Shown piece after piece: positions 27,001 through 37,049 of a stretch of DNA of 64,000 bases. The notes beneath the pieces were generated by a model. It was not told the origin of the DNA and made no database searches. It worked only from the letters and a program-made list of their open reading frames with translations. The position numbers and the translations under genes were made by a program. Origin of the DNA: Flavobacterium sp. 5. Its GTDB lineage: Bacteria > Bacteroidota > Bacteroidia > Flavobacteriales > Flavobacteriaceae. Each line of letters begins with the position of its first letter. Position 1 is the first letter of the stretch. The stretch lies in assembly GCF_002813295.1 (NCBI RefSeq), contig NZ_PHUE01000001.1:1922001-1986000 (forward strand). The letters run 5' to 3'.

Positions 27001-28122
27001 TTACAATCCAAAGCGGTATTGAAGACTTGTCAAAAATTGTGTACGACTTCCTAGAAAACCACATTCAGCACGTAACATATAATGTCTGTTTAATTGAAAT
27101 TGTGATCCTACAATAAAATTCCAAGCATCTTTAGGCGATTTTTCTAAGGAATACTGAACTGTTGAATTTCCTGCTGTACTTAAAGCTCCATCAACTGCAG
27201 TCAAAAAGCCATATGCCTTTTCATAAGCAGCATTTTTTAATTCGTGTGGAATTTTATTTTTGGGATTCGCTTGCTGAATAGGTGTTAAACTATTCCACGA
27301 TGCATCTTCTGCTGCCTGTTTTTCATCAACCTTAGCAATACCAGCATCAACTTTGGTCTGAGCTCCATCAGTTGAAATAAAATCACTCAATGGTATTGAA
27401 CCAGAAGTTCCACTATTTAAATGTACTCTAAAAGCCCCAACCCATACAGCAATATTTTGCTCTGGTTTATTGAATTTGAATGTTTTTCCAAACCTTGGTC
27501 CAAATATAAAAGTCTTAGCTGGTTTTGAAAGCTCTGGAATATCGGTCCAAGCAACATTCATATCCAGTGCCAACCAACCGCCTCCTATACCAATAGTAGG
27601 AGTAAAGCCTATACCAAAAGTAGTCCCATTAAATTTGGCTTTAGTACTAAAAGGCAATATTTCAGACCAATTACCATTTTCATCGGGAACCCAAATACCA
27701 GCTTTAATATTAGTAGAAGTATTTGCTTTCCCTAAAATTCCATAAATATTCAAAAAGGGGAACAACCAAATATCAGGTCTGACATTGATTGCAGAAGCAG
27801 TTACATACGAATCATTAAAACGCACAATTTGATCCAAATTAACCATTGGACTATTATTAAATCCTACTTGAAGATTTTTGATTTCAATATCTGATTTTTG
27901 CCAAAAATAATTAACTGAAATACCTGCTGAATACGGCAAATGAAATCCTTTTTTGGTCGCTTTTTCTCCTAAAATCGGCAATACATAAGGATATGGAGCC
28001 TCCTTAATGCTATCAAGTAGTGCTTCATTTTTTTTACCTACAATTTTATCACTATAAACTTGAGAAAAACTAGTAGCGCTGATCAACAAAAATAGAAGAA
28101 CTAAAAGTGGTTTATTTATCAT
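27001..28122 (-). CDS. Predicted outer-membrane beta-barrel protein of unknown function
   Basis: A 373-aa protein with a signal peptide (MINKPLLVLLFLLISATSFSQ). Amphipathic beta segments are rich in aromatic ends (FHLPYSAGISVNYFW; TTFGIGFTPTIGIGGGWLALDMNVAW; MLRAECGFLGSRTQFLTSLQYRFGL), with a C-terminal barrel-like strand. Residues of about 240-320 are helical and charged (DEKQAAEDASWNSL...HELKNAAYEKAYGFL), probably a large loop. I do not recognise the family with confidence. It is likely co-transcribed with the PorT-like gene downstream. Confidence 0.6.
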   Translation of the reverse strand: MINKPLLVLLFLLISATSFSQVYSDKIVGKKNEALLDSIKEAPYPYVLPILGEKATKKGFHLPYSAGISVNYFWQKSDIEIKNLQVGFNNSPMVNLDQIVRFNDSYVTASAINVRPDIWLFPFLNIYGILGKANTSTNIKAGIWVPDENGNWSEILPFSTKAKFNGTTFGIGFTPTIGIGGGWLALDMNVAWTDIPELSKPAKTFIFGPRFGKTFKFNKPEQNIAVWVGAFRVHLNSGTSGSIPLSDFISTDGAQTKVDAGIAKVDEKQAAEDASWNSLTPIQQANPKNKIPHELKNAAYEKAYGFLTAVDGALSTAGNSTVQYSLEKSPKDAWNFIVGSQFQLNRHYMLRAECGFLGSRTQFLTSLQYRFGL

Positions 28123-28240
28123 TATATCTTAATTTAAATTAACTATTGACATAAAAAATCATAAGGTAAAGTTAAAAAAAAATATGTCTAAACCGTAATA
28201 CAAGCCACTTTTTTAAATAAATTATCTGAAAATTACTCAT

Positions 28241-28267
28241 AAAAAAAGCCTGACCAAAAGGTCAAGC
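28241..28267 (-). terminator. Intrinsic terminator of atpD-atpC
   Basis: The stem GCTTGACC / GGTCAGGC on the minus strand has a TTTT loop and is followed by seven T's. It lies 25 bp beyond the atpC stop codon. Confidence 0.9.
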
Positions 28268-28292
28268 TCATTTATTTTGAATCCAAATTGTT

Positions 28293-28577
28293 TTAGTCAG
28301 CTAAAACAATTACTTTATTATCTTTTAACTCAAGAGTACCAGAGGCAATTTCTAAAGTATAATTATTATCACTTACCTTAGTAAACAAACTTGCTTTTTC
28401 TTCGTTTAATTCAAAGTTTCCAGCAGTAGTAATATTAATTGTTCCTTTTTGCAGCAATGAAACTATTGGTGCGTGGTTATTTAACATTTGAAAACGACCA
28501 TCTACTCCAGGTACAGAGATAGATGAGATTTCTCCTGAAAATAATTTCGCTTCTGGTGATACTATTTCTAAAATCAT
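28293..28577 (-). CDS. atpC: F1Fo ATP synthase epsilon subunit (short form)
   Basis: A 94-aa protein matching the N-terminal beta-sandwich of the epsilon subunit: MILEIVSPEAKLFSGEISSISVPGVDGRFQ..., then NHAPIVSLLQKGTINI. The usual C-terminal helical hairpin (about 45 residues), which in many bacteria inhibits ATP hydrolysis, is absent; the frame ends cleanly at LELKDNKVIVLAD. Short epsilon subunits are common in Bacteroidota, so this is probably not a truncation. It is separated from atpD by 74 bp that hold a hairpin. Confidence 0.93.
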   Translation of the reverse strand: MILEIVSPEAKLFSGEISSISVPGVDGRFQMLNNHAPIVSLLQKGTINITTAGNFELNEEKASLFTKVSDNNYTLEIASGTLELKDNKVIVLAD

Positions 28578-28600
28578 AATTTATTTAATTACGAATTTTA

Positions 28601-28641
28601 AATTACGAATTACGAAAATTGATAATTCGTAATTTGTAATT
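28601..28641 (-). repeat. Intercistronic 16-bp-stem hairpin between atpD and atpC
   Basis: aattacgaattacgaa (28601-28616) pairs with ttcgtaatttgtaatt (28626-28641) with one mismatch around a 9-nt loop. No T tract follows the stem on the minus strand, so it is more likely an mRNA-stability or attenuation element, or a dispersed repeat, than a terminator. Confidence 0.6.
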
Positions 28642-28651
28642 CATAATTCTA

Positions 28652-30166
<1,515 letters not shown>

Positions 30167-30247
30167 TTATGTATTTATTAAATAGCTATTTAGGTTTATG
30201 AAATACAGCCCATCGATAATTAACGAATGGATACTTTTTTCAGAGTG

Positions 30248-30255
30248 CAAAGATA
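30248..30255 (-). promoter_or_regulatory. Candidate -7 promoter element of atpDC
   Basis: Minus-strand TATCTTTG followed by CACTC matches TAnnTTTG and closely resembles the bioF promoter (TAACTTTGCACTC). It predicts a leader of roughly 80 nt before the atpD ATG. Confidence 0.55.
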
Positions 30256-30370
30256 ATTTTTTAAAATATAAAATCCATACTTTTTTTTACAAAAAAAGCT
30301 AAAATTTTAATAGATTGACTTTTAAGGAGTTCCAAACTATTAAAACATCATATTTTTGGGTCAAAACAAA

Positions 30371-30401
30371 AAAACCACCACGTTAATAAACGGGTGGTTT
30401 T
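30371..30401 (-). terminator. Terminator of the TonB receptor/SGNH lipoprotein pair
   Basis: The stem aaaaccacc / ggtggtttt is continued on the minus strand by a T run, about 22 bp after the stop codon at 30424. Confidence 0.85.
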
Positions 30402-30423
30402 AGCATTGGTTAAAAATTATAAT

Positions 30424-31998
30424 TTATTGTATCATCCCAGGAAATAAAGTTTGATATTCGGCCAAATCTACTTTCCTCAATGTTGACCCATACTTAGTAT
30501 TAATCGCATCTATAAAAAGATTTGCTATATAAGCATACCCTCTAGGAGTTGGATGAACTCCATCTAACGAAAAAGCACCACCAGTTACATATGAAGAAGT
30601 CATTTGAAAGTTCCCAAAACTAACCCCTGAAGTAGACGACAACTGTGTCATTGCAGATTTAGCATCTACATATGCTAATCCTTTTGCATCAGCCGCATTT
30701 TTTATAATAGTGTTATAAGCAATTACTGCCGCTTCCATTTCTGAAATTTCAGATGGAATTAGCACGTGCTTATCTTGTAATGGATAAGAGATTCCATATT
30801 TATTTAATGGAGACGGAGCTCCTGCAGCTGTAGATCCGATTACAGTACTAGTAGATAACAATATTAAATCTGTAGAAGCTCCATCCTTTTTAGTTTGCCT
30901 TACTTTACCAAAAACTGCACCATAAAAACCTGCAGTAGCAGCCCCCAAAGCAGGTGTCAAAGCCCCAGTTATTTGCTGCTTATAATCTGTCAAAGTCTCA
31001 TCCACAATCAACACAGGATTATTCGCAGTAGTAGACAACAACTCAATCCTGTCCCCAGCACCTAAACCTGTTAAAACTTGTTTTAGCGGCCCTAGAAGCT
31101 GTGCATTCAAAGCATTAATAGTTGCTATATCTCCAGCACTAATTACAGGTACTTTATTATTTTCATCACCATCAACAAAATATGCCGATGGACTAACTGG
31201 TTTTACAGAAACAACGCTAAAATTTGGCAATGTAGTTATAAAAGGCAAGTTTGCCACAACACCCTTTCTACCATCTGTAGATAATTGAGTAACTAAATTA
31301 TTATATGCAGTTTCAAAAGTTCCAGTTGGAGTAATAGGATTTGTTCCATCACCACCACTTAAAGCATAACCTAAAACATCATTACCACCAATCCATAAGG
31401 AAAAAAAAGTCGGTTTTTGAACTAAAGCATCACCAATAACAGATGCCATAGCTGAAGAAGAAAATCTGGAAAAGTATGGACTGGTTGCCCCAGTTCCAAA
31501 TCCAGCTGGATTACCATTACCATAAGTAGTAGATAATAAATCGAAACTTTTTGCTCCTGGCACTCCTAAATTATTAAATGTCCCGGTCAAATGAGTAGTT
31601 ACATCCGTTACCGGCACACCAGGTACGTTTTGAATAATTGGTCTACCATTAGGATAAAAACCAGAAATATATTTTCTAGTCTCAGCGATTGGTGTACCTC
31701 CATACAAAAGACCTCCTAGATTGTCATTACCACAAAAAGGAACATTAAAAGCTCCACCACCGGCTTGAGTAAATTGTTGCGCTAAAACTGAGGGATAAGA
31801 TGTTTCCTGACCTTTTTTAAATAACGCACCATCACTATATCCAGCAGCAAAAGAATCACCCAATGCTACATATTTTGCAAAAGAAGCTGACCCAGGAGTA
31901 ACAGGAACTTCTGCCGTTGCCGCCGTATCATCATCATTATTATTACATGCTACAAAGCTTAAAGAAACCAAGAGTAGCCATTTGAAATTTTTTATCAT
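30424..31998 (-). CDS. SGNH/GDSL-hydrolase lipoprotein partnered with a TonB receptor
   Basis: A 524-aa lipoprotein: lipobox SFVAC with Cys18, followed by an acidic NNNDDD stretch typical of Bacteroidota surface lipoproteins. SGNH-hydrolase blocks are present: block I VALGDSFAAGYSDG (about residue 44), a block III-like LWIGGNDVLGYA, and block V LDGVHPTPRGYAYIAN near the C-terminus, giving a complete Ser-Asp-His set. Other members cleave ester bonds in lipids or acetylated glycans; the substrate here is unknown. It starts 31 bp after the TonB receptor, so it probably works with that transporter. Confidence 0.8.
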   Translation of the reverse strand: MIKNFKWLLLVSLSFVACNNNDDDTAATAEVPVTPGSASFAKYVALGDSFAAGYSDGALFKKGQETSYPSVLAQQFTQAGGGAFNVPFCGNDNLGGLLYGGTPIAETRKYISGFYPNGRPIIQNVPGVPVTDVTTHLTGTFNNLGVPGAKSFDLLSTTYGNGNPAGFGTGATSPYFSRFSSSAMASVIGDALVQKPTFFSLWIGGNDVLGYALSGGDGTNPITPTGTFETAYNNLVTQLSTDGRKGVVANLPFITTLPNFSVVSVKPVSPSAYFVDGDENNKVPVISAGDIATINALNAQLLGPLKQVLTGLGAGDRIELLSTTANNPVLIVDETLTDYKQQITGALTPALGAATAGFYGAVFGKVRQTKKDGASTDLILLSTSTVIGSTAAGAPSPLNKYGISYPLQDKHVLIPSEISEMEAAVIAYNTIIKNAADAKGLAYVDAKSAMTQLSSTSGVSFGNFQMTSSYVTGGAFSLDGVHPTPRGYAYIANLFIDAINTKYGSTLRKVDLAEYQTLFPGMIQ

Positions 31999-32029
31999 AC
32001 TGTATATTTTTAAATTCTTGTCTTTTTAA

Positions 32030-34891
32030 TTATGGATTGATAGTCAATGAAGCAAACCATTGTTGACCAATAGAACCCGCACCAATTACTTGAATATAAT
32101 CTTTACCTCCAATATTAGTTGCTCCTACTTTAAACAATAATTTATATTGCGGAAGACCATAATTGATTTGAGCATCAAAGACAGTTGTTGACGGAATCAT
32201 TCCATCTGCAAAAGAAGATTGCCATAAATATTCAGAGTTCCATCTAACATTTGTATTAAAACCAAAGTTTTTAAACAATTTAGCATTCCCTAAAGATCCT
32301 TTTACCCTATGTTTTGGAGTATTGAATCCAGTAACAAATCCAGGATCTTCAGATTGATTAAAATCTAATTGAGAGTAGTTATAATTCACCCCTAATTCAA
32401 AATCTTTATACACTTTTTTAGACAATCCAATTCCAAAACCTAACGAAGCAACATCGGCAGAAGTATTACTATACACTTGGTAAATTCTTCTGTCACCTCG
32501 TGTCAGAGCTTTTACTGAGCTTAACTCATCTAATGGATTAAAAGCAGCATTCACATCTCCATAATACACTCCTGCTACTCTAGAAGTATTCAAGAAATTA
32601 TTGTACTGATTGTAATAACCATTAATATCCACTGACAAATCATTATTAATAACAGTTCTATATCCCAATTCATAAGCCTTTACTTCTTCAGGACGAACTA
32701 ATTGTACATTTGCCGCTTGCAATTTAGCTACAGCAGCAGCAACACCTGCAGGAGAAGAGTCCTCACCCAACTTTTTACTAAATTCCTGCACAGAAACCAA
32801 AGTATACGAATTATCATATGCATTATTACCATTCATAACAACGGTTGGTGTAGCAGGTTTACCAGCCGCTATGAAAGCAGCCTGCCCTGCAGCACTCACA
32901 TTTAATGTTTCAGAAAAACGAACTAAATTTTCAGGAGCCGAACCAATCAAAGCAAACGGCCCTAAATCCAGACCAATATACTGATCCTGAGTTGTTGGAT
33001 TTCTAAATCCCGTTTGGTAAGAAGCTCTAAAATTGTGATTTTTTTTCGCACCAGCAGAATACACTACAGAAACTCTTGGCGATACATTTCCATCAAAATT
33101 TTGACTCTTATCATAACGAATAGAGGCAACTAATTTTAATCGATCATCCATAAACATTTTAGATCCTTGAGTATATACCCCATATTCATTGTAACGAATT
33201 GGCCCATCATAATCAGTAAAAATAGAACCACTAGAATTCATTTCGTATTGACGAGCAGAACCTCCTACTTGAATTTCAGCAAATTTGATTTTATCTTTAA
33301 AATTATAATTAACATCCGAGTGATATATTTTAGACCGATCCGTAAATTTGGCTCCCTTTGTGAAATCAGGATCGCTTTTTACAGTATTTAATGCATTTAC
33401 AAATTCAGAAGAACCTGGCTCAAAACGTACACCTCTTGGAGCGCCAGGATTTGTTGGGTCTGTATTTGGTACTAAATTTAAGCCTGGAGATACATTTTTA
33501 TCAGCAAAATTTCTCGCATAATTAGCCGCCTCATTTGCATTAAGCCCCAAAGCAGCAGAAGATAACTGAAATGCGGTTGCATAATCAGTAAACCAGTTGG
33601 TATCTGATTTAGCCAATCTTTGTACATTCCAACCGGCAAAACGCATATCGTAAGAATTCCCTGCATCCTCTGAAGACTGATAAGCTCTGGCAAAAAAGTT
33701 TTTCCCTTTAACTTCGATTTTAGTTTGACTCATAAAGAAATCGTTCAAAGCATATCTATTTGCACCTTGGTAAATAGTATTCCCAAGACCTAATTTATAT
33801 TGAAGTATTATTTCCGTTTCATTATCCCAAGGTCTGAAATACAAAGAAAAATCAGCTTTTACACTATTTACTTTATTATCATTTAAATCTTTCTCACGGT
33901 AACCTGTTCTACTTACCTTCCCAACATTAGCAATAGAAGTAGTTACTTCATCACCATAAATATTCAAACCATCATAATTCTGATTCCCATCATGACCTAT
34001 TGTCCCACCTGTTTGACTTCTTCTATCATCAGCTATCCATTCGGTAGCTCTCATGTAATTAAAATTGGCTTTAACTCCAAAATGCTTAGTAAAAGCAGTA
34101 GCTGCTCTAATTCCCATATCGAAATAATCATTTGTACCAGCAACATCTTGTGACGTTTGACCATACTTTACATAAGAACTGATTCCTTGGTACGTAAATG
34201 GACTTTTACTATTCATAAATAAAATTCCATTAAATGCGTTAGCTCCATATAAAGCAGAAGAAGCTCCAGGCAAAAGCTCTACACTAGCCACATCAATATC
34301 AGAAAGACCAATTAAGTTCCCTAACACAAAGTTCAACGCAGGCGAAGAATTATCCATACCATCCACCAATTGCATGAAACGAGTATTTCCTACCGCTGCA
34401 AAACCTCTTGTATTAACAGTTTTGAATGAAATACTACTTGTATTAAATTGCACTTCTTTTAAATTTTCCAATCCATCATAAAATGTTGGAGCCGTAGTAC
34501 TTTTTACTTGCTGAATTCCCATTCTTTCAATTGTAACAGGAGACTGAAGAACTCTCTCCGGCGCTCTTGAAGCAGAAACAACAATTTCATTTAATTTTGT
34601 CTCTTCTGCATTTAATTTCACTACAACTTTTTGGGATAATGCTTCTACAGTAACCGTAGAAGAACCATATCCAACTGCAGCAATTTCAAGAGAAAAAGGA
34701 GGGGTTTGCTTCGTGATTAAAACGAAAGAACCGTCGTAATCAGAAACCGTTCCTTCCTTTGCCCCTACCACATTGATATTAACTCCTGCAATTGGCTGAT
34801 TATTTTCGTCCGTAACAACCCCTTTGATAGAATTTTGCGCAAAAGATATGCTACAAAAGAACAATGTTAAAAAAAGTAAATACAATCTCAT
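32030..34891 (-). CDS. TonB-dependent outer-membrane receptor with carboxypeptidase-regulatory-like domain
   Basis: A 953-aa receptor. Signal peptide (MRLYLLFLTLFFCSISFAQ); a carboxypeptidase-regulatory-like beta-sandwich at about 22-105 (IKGVVTDENNQPIAGVNI ... VSDYDGSFVL); a TonB-box-like segment LNEIVVSASRAPE; a plug at about 115-230 (VNTRGFAAVGNTRFMQLVDG ... VELLPGASSALYGANAFNG); then a 22-strand barrel to the C-terminus. It lacks the SusC-specific VTALG-type plug signature and has no SusD gene beside it; the SGNH lipoprotein takes that place. Substrate unknown; a lipid or acylated compound would suit the partner enzyme (inference). Confidence 0.9.
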   Translation of the reverse strand: MRLYLLFLTLFFCSISFAQNSIKGVVTDENNQPIAGVNINVVGAKEGTVSDYDGSFVLITKQTPPFSLEIAAVGYGSSTVTVEALSQKVVVKLNAEETKLNEIVVSASRAPERVLQSPVTIERMGIQQVKSTTAPTFYDGLENLKEVQFNTSSISFKTVNTRGFAAVGNTRFMQLVDGMDNSSPALNFVLGNLIGLSDIDVASVELLPGASSALYGANAFNGILFMNSKSPFTYQGISSYVKYGQTSQDVAGTNDYFDMGIRAATAFTKHFGVKANFNYMRATEWIADDRRSQTGGTIGHDGNQNYDGLNIYGDEVTTSIANVGKVSRTGYREKDLNDNKVNSVKADFSLYFRPWDNETEIILQYKLGLGNTIYQGANRYALNDFFMSQTKIEVKGKNFFARAYQSSEDAGNSYDMRFAGWNVQRLAKSDTNWFTDYATAFQLSSAALGLNANEAANYARNFADKNVSPGLNLVPNTDPTNPGAPRGVRFEPGSSEFVNALNTVKSDPDFTKGAKFTDRSKIYHSDVNYNFKDKIKFAEIQVGGSARQYEMNSSGSIFTDYDGPIRYNEYGVYTQGSKMFMDDRLKLVASIRYDKSQNFDGNVSPRVSVVYSAGAKKNHNFRASYQTGFRNPTTQDQYIGLDLGPFALIGSAPENLVRFSETLNVSAAGQAAFIAAGKPATPTVVMNGNNAYDNSYTLVSVQEFSKKLGEDSSPAGVAAAVAKLQAANVQLVRPEEVKAYELGYRTVINNDLSVDINGYYNQYNNFLNTSRVAGVYYGDVNAAFNPLDELSSVKALTRGDRRIYQVYSNTSADVASLGFGIGLSKKVYKDFELGVNYNYSQLDFNQSEDPGFVTGFNTPKHRVKGSLGNAKLFKNFGFNTNVRWNSEYLWQSSFADGMIPSTTVFDAQINYGLPQYKLLFKVGATNIGGKDYIQVIGAGSIGQQWFASLTINP

Positions 34892-35142
34892 TTGATATAT
34901 TTTTGTTGGTTAATGGCACCAAATTACATATATTTTTTAATTATCAATAATAAAAATAAAATTATTTGCAATTATTATTAATAAAATAGCTTCATGTATA
35001 ACAATTCAATATTTTTATATTTTGCATTATTACTAATAAAATTATAAATTATTCGTAAAATATACTATGCATACATAGCAATTCAGTAGTTATATTAAAT
35101 TTATCACAAAATTTACAACGTTTTCGTAAAAAGTATAAAACA
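34892..35142. other. AT-rich promoter region of the TonB receptor
   Basis: About 250 bp of very AT-rich sequence with no gene. It should hold the promoter and leader of the TonB receptor; I could not assign a convincing -7/-33 pair. Confidence 0.4.
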
Positions 35143-35174
35143 AAAAAAAGCGAGAAATAAATCTCGCTTTTTTT
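35143..35174 (-). terminator. Intrinsic terminator of the glmS operon
   Basis: The stem aaaaaaagcgaga / tctcgcttttttt with loop AATAAA lies about 20 bp after the glmS stop codon. A/T runs on both sides mean it could work in both directions. Confidence 0.9.
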
Positions 35175-35193
35175 AAAATTTTATATCAATTGA

Positions 35194-37041
35194 TTATTCA
35201 ACAGTAACCGATTTTGCTAAATTTCTAGGCTGATCAACATTACAACCTCTCATAACAGCAATATGATAAGAAAGAAGCTGTAAAGGTATTGTAGTTATTA
35301 ACGGTGATAAAGCATCAGATGTTTCTGGAATTTCAATAACATAATCTGCTAATTCACGAACCTGAGTATCTCCTTTAGTTACAACTGCAATAATCTTACC
35401 ACTTCTAGATTTAATTTCCTGAATATTACTTACAATTTTATCGTAATGTCCTTGTTTTGGAGCAATTACAATAACAGGCATCAATTCATCAATTAATGCA
35501 ATTGGACCGTGTTTCATTTCAGCAGCAGGATAACCTTCAGCATGTATATACGAAATCTCTTTAAGCTTCAAAGCACCTTCAAGCGCAACTGGAAAATTAT
35601 ATCCACGCCCTAAGTATAAGCAATTTGGAGCATTTTTGAAAATAGCTGCAATCTCCATTGCTTTTTCATTAGTCTCCAATGCTTCTTTCACCTTCTCTGG
35701 AATAATCTCTAATTCCTGAAGATAGGTATGAAAATCAGACTGTGTCAAAGTACCTTTAGCTTTAGCTAAACGCAATGCCAACATTGTTAAAACGGTAATT
35801 TGAGTTGTGAAAGCTTTAGTTGAAGCTACACCAATTTCTGGCCCTGCATGGGTATAAGCTCCAGCATGAGATTCTCTCGAAATAGAAGAACCTACTACAT
35901 TACATACACCAAAAACAAATGCTCCATGATCTTTTGCTAATTTAATAGCAGCCATAGTATCGGCAGTTTCACCTGATTGCGAAATCGCTATAACAACATC
36001 TTTACTGTTTATAATTGGATTTCTATATCTAAATTCAGATGCATATTCTACTTCAACAGGGATTCTGGCAAATTCTTCAATAACATATTCAGCAACCAAA
36101 CCTGCATGCCATGAAGTTCCACAGGCAACAATTATGATTCGATCTGCATTCAAAAACTTCTCAATATTATCTTCAACACCTGCCATTTGAATAATACCTT
36201 CATTGGCGTGCAATCTTCCTCTATAGGTATCTTTAATTACACTAGGCTGCTCGTAAATTTCTTTTAACATGAAATGATCGTAACCTCCTTTTTCAATTTG
36301 CTCCAAATTCATTTGAAGTTCTTGAATATAAGGATCTACAATAGAATCGTCTTTGATCTTACGAACTTTCATCGCTTTATGCAATCTTATGTTAGCCATT
36401 TCGCCGTCTTCAAGATACACAGCATTTGAAGTGTACTCAATGAAAGGAGAAGCATCTGAAGCTATAAAATACTCACCTTCACCAATTCCTATAGCTAAAG
36501 GACTTCCAAGTCTTGCAGCAACTATTTCGTTAGGTGTTTTTTTATCAAAAACGGCAATTGCATAAGCTCCTACAACTTGATTTAAGGCCACCTGAACAGC
36601 TTTTCCTAATTTTAAGTTCTCCTTTTTTTGAACCTCTTCAATAAGGTTAATTAAAACCTCAGAATCAGTATCAGAACTAAAAGTATACCCCCTTTTTATT
36701 AATTCAACTTTCAAAGGAGCATAATTTTCTATAATCCCGTTATGAATAATTACTAAATCTCCAGAATTTGAAACATGAGGATGCGAATTTACATCATTTG
36801 GAACTCCATGGGTTGCCCAACGAGTATGTCCAATTCCAATCGATCCATTTGTCGTGATTTCGTTTTGAGCTTTAACTTCAAGATCTGAAACTTTACCCTT
36901 GGTTTTTGATAATTTTACAGACTCTCCATCATACAACATTACTCCTGCACTATCATATCCACGATATTCCAATCTTTTAAGACCTTTTATTACAATAGGA
37001 TAAGCTTCTCTATAACCAATATACCCAACAATTCCACACAT
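35194..37041 (-). CDS. glmS: Glutamine--fructose-6-phosphate aminotransferase (isomerizing)
   Basis: A 615-aa enzyme that makes glucosamine-6-phosphate from fructose-6-phosphate and glutamine, the entry to peptidoglycan and LPS amino sugars. It starts MCGIVGYIG, leaving Cys2 as the glutaminase nucleophile. The N-terminal domain (1-240) has GHTRWATHG and SDTDSEVLINLI. Two SIS domains follow (ACGTSWHAGLVAEYVIEE; YLGRGYNFPVALEGALKLKEISYIHAEGYPAAEMKHGPIALID), and the end is the conserved DQPRNLAKSVTVE. No glmS ribozyme is evident; the upstream gene is only 8 bp away. Confidence 0.98.
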   Translation of the reverse strand: MCGIVGYIGYREAYPIVIKGLKRLEYRGYDSAGVMLYDGESVKLSKTKGKVSDLEVKAQNEITTNGSIGIGHTRWATHGVPNDVNSHPHVSNSGDLVIIHNGIIENYAPLKVELIKRGYTFSSDTDSEVLINLIEEVQKKENLKLGKAVQVALNQVVGAYAIAVFDKKTPNEIVAARLGSPLAIGIGEGEYFIASDASPFIEYTSNAVYLEDGEMANIRLHKAMKVRKIKDDSIVDPYIQELQMNLEQIEKGGYDHFMLKEIYEQPSVIKDTYRGRLHANEGIIQMAGVEDNIEKFLNADRIIIVACGTSWHAGLVAEYVIEEFARIPVEVEYASEFRYRNPIINSKDVVIAISQSGETADTMAAIKLAKDHGAFVFGVCNVVGSSISRESHAGAYTHAGPEIGVASTKAFTTQITVLTMLALRLAKAKGTLTQSDFHTYLQELEIIPEKVKEALETNEKAMEIAAIFKNAPNCLYLGRGYNFPVALEGALKLKEISYIHAEGYPAAEMKHGPIALIDELMPVIVIAPKQGHYDKIVSNIQEIKSRSGKIIAVVTKGDTQVRELADYVIEIPETSDALSPLITTIPLQLLSYHIAVMRGCNVDQPRNLAKSVTVE

Positions 37042-37049
37042 AGTTTTTC

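Noticed and set aside
28293..28577. Truncated atpC pseudogene
   Set aside because: The frame ends cleanly before a terminator and short epsilon subunits are usual in Bacteroidota.
36900..37049. glmS ribozyme or riboswitch
   Set aside because: Only 8 bp separate glmS from the upstream gene, leaving no room for the structured leader.
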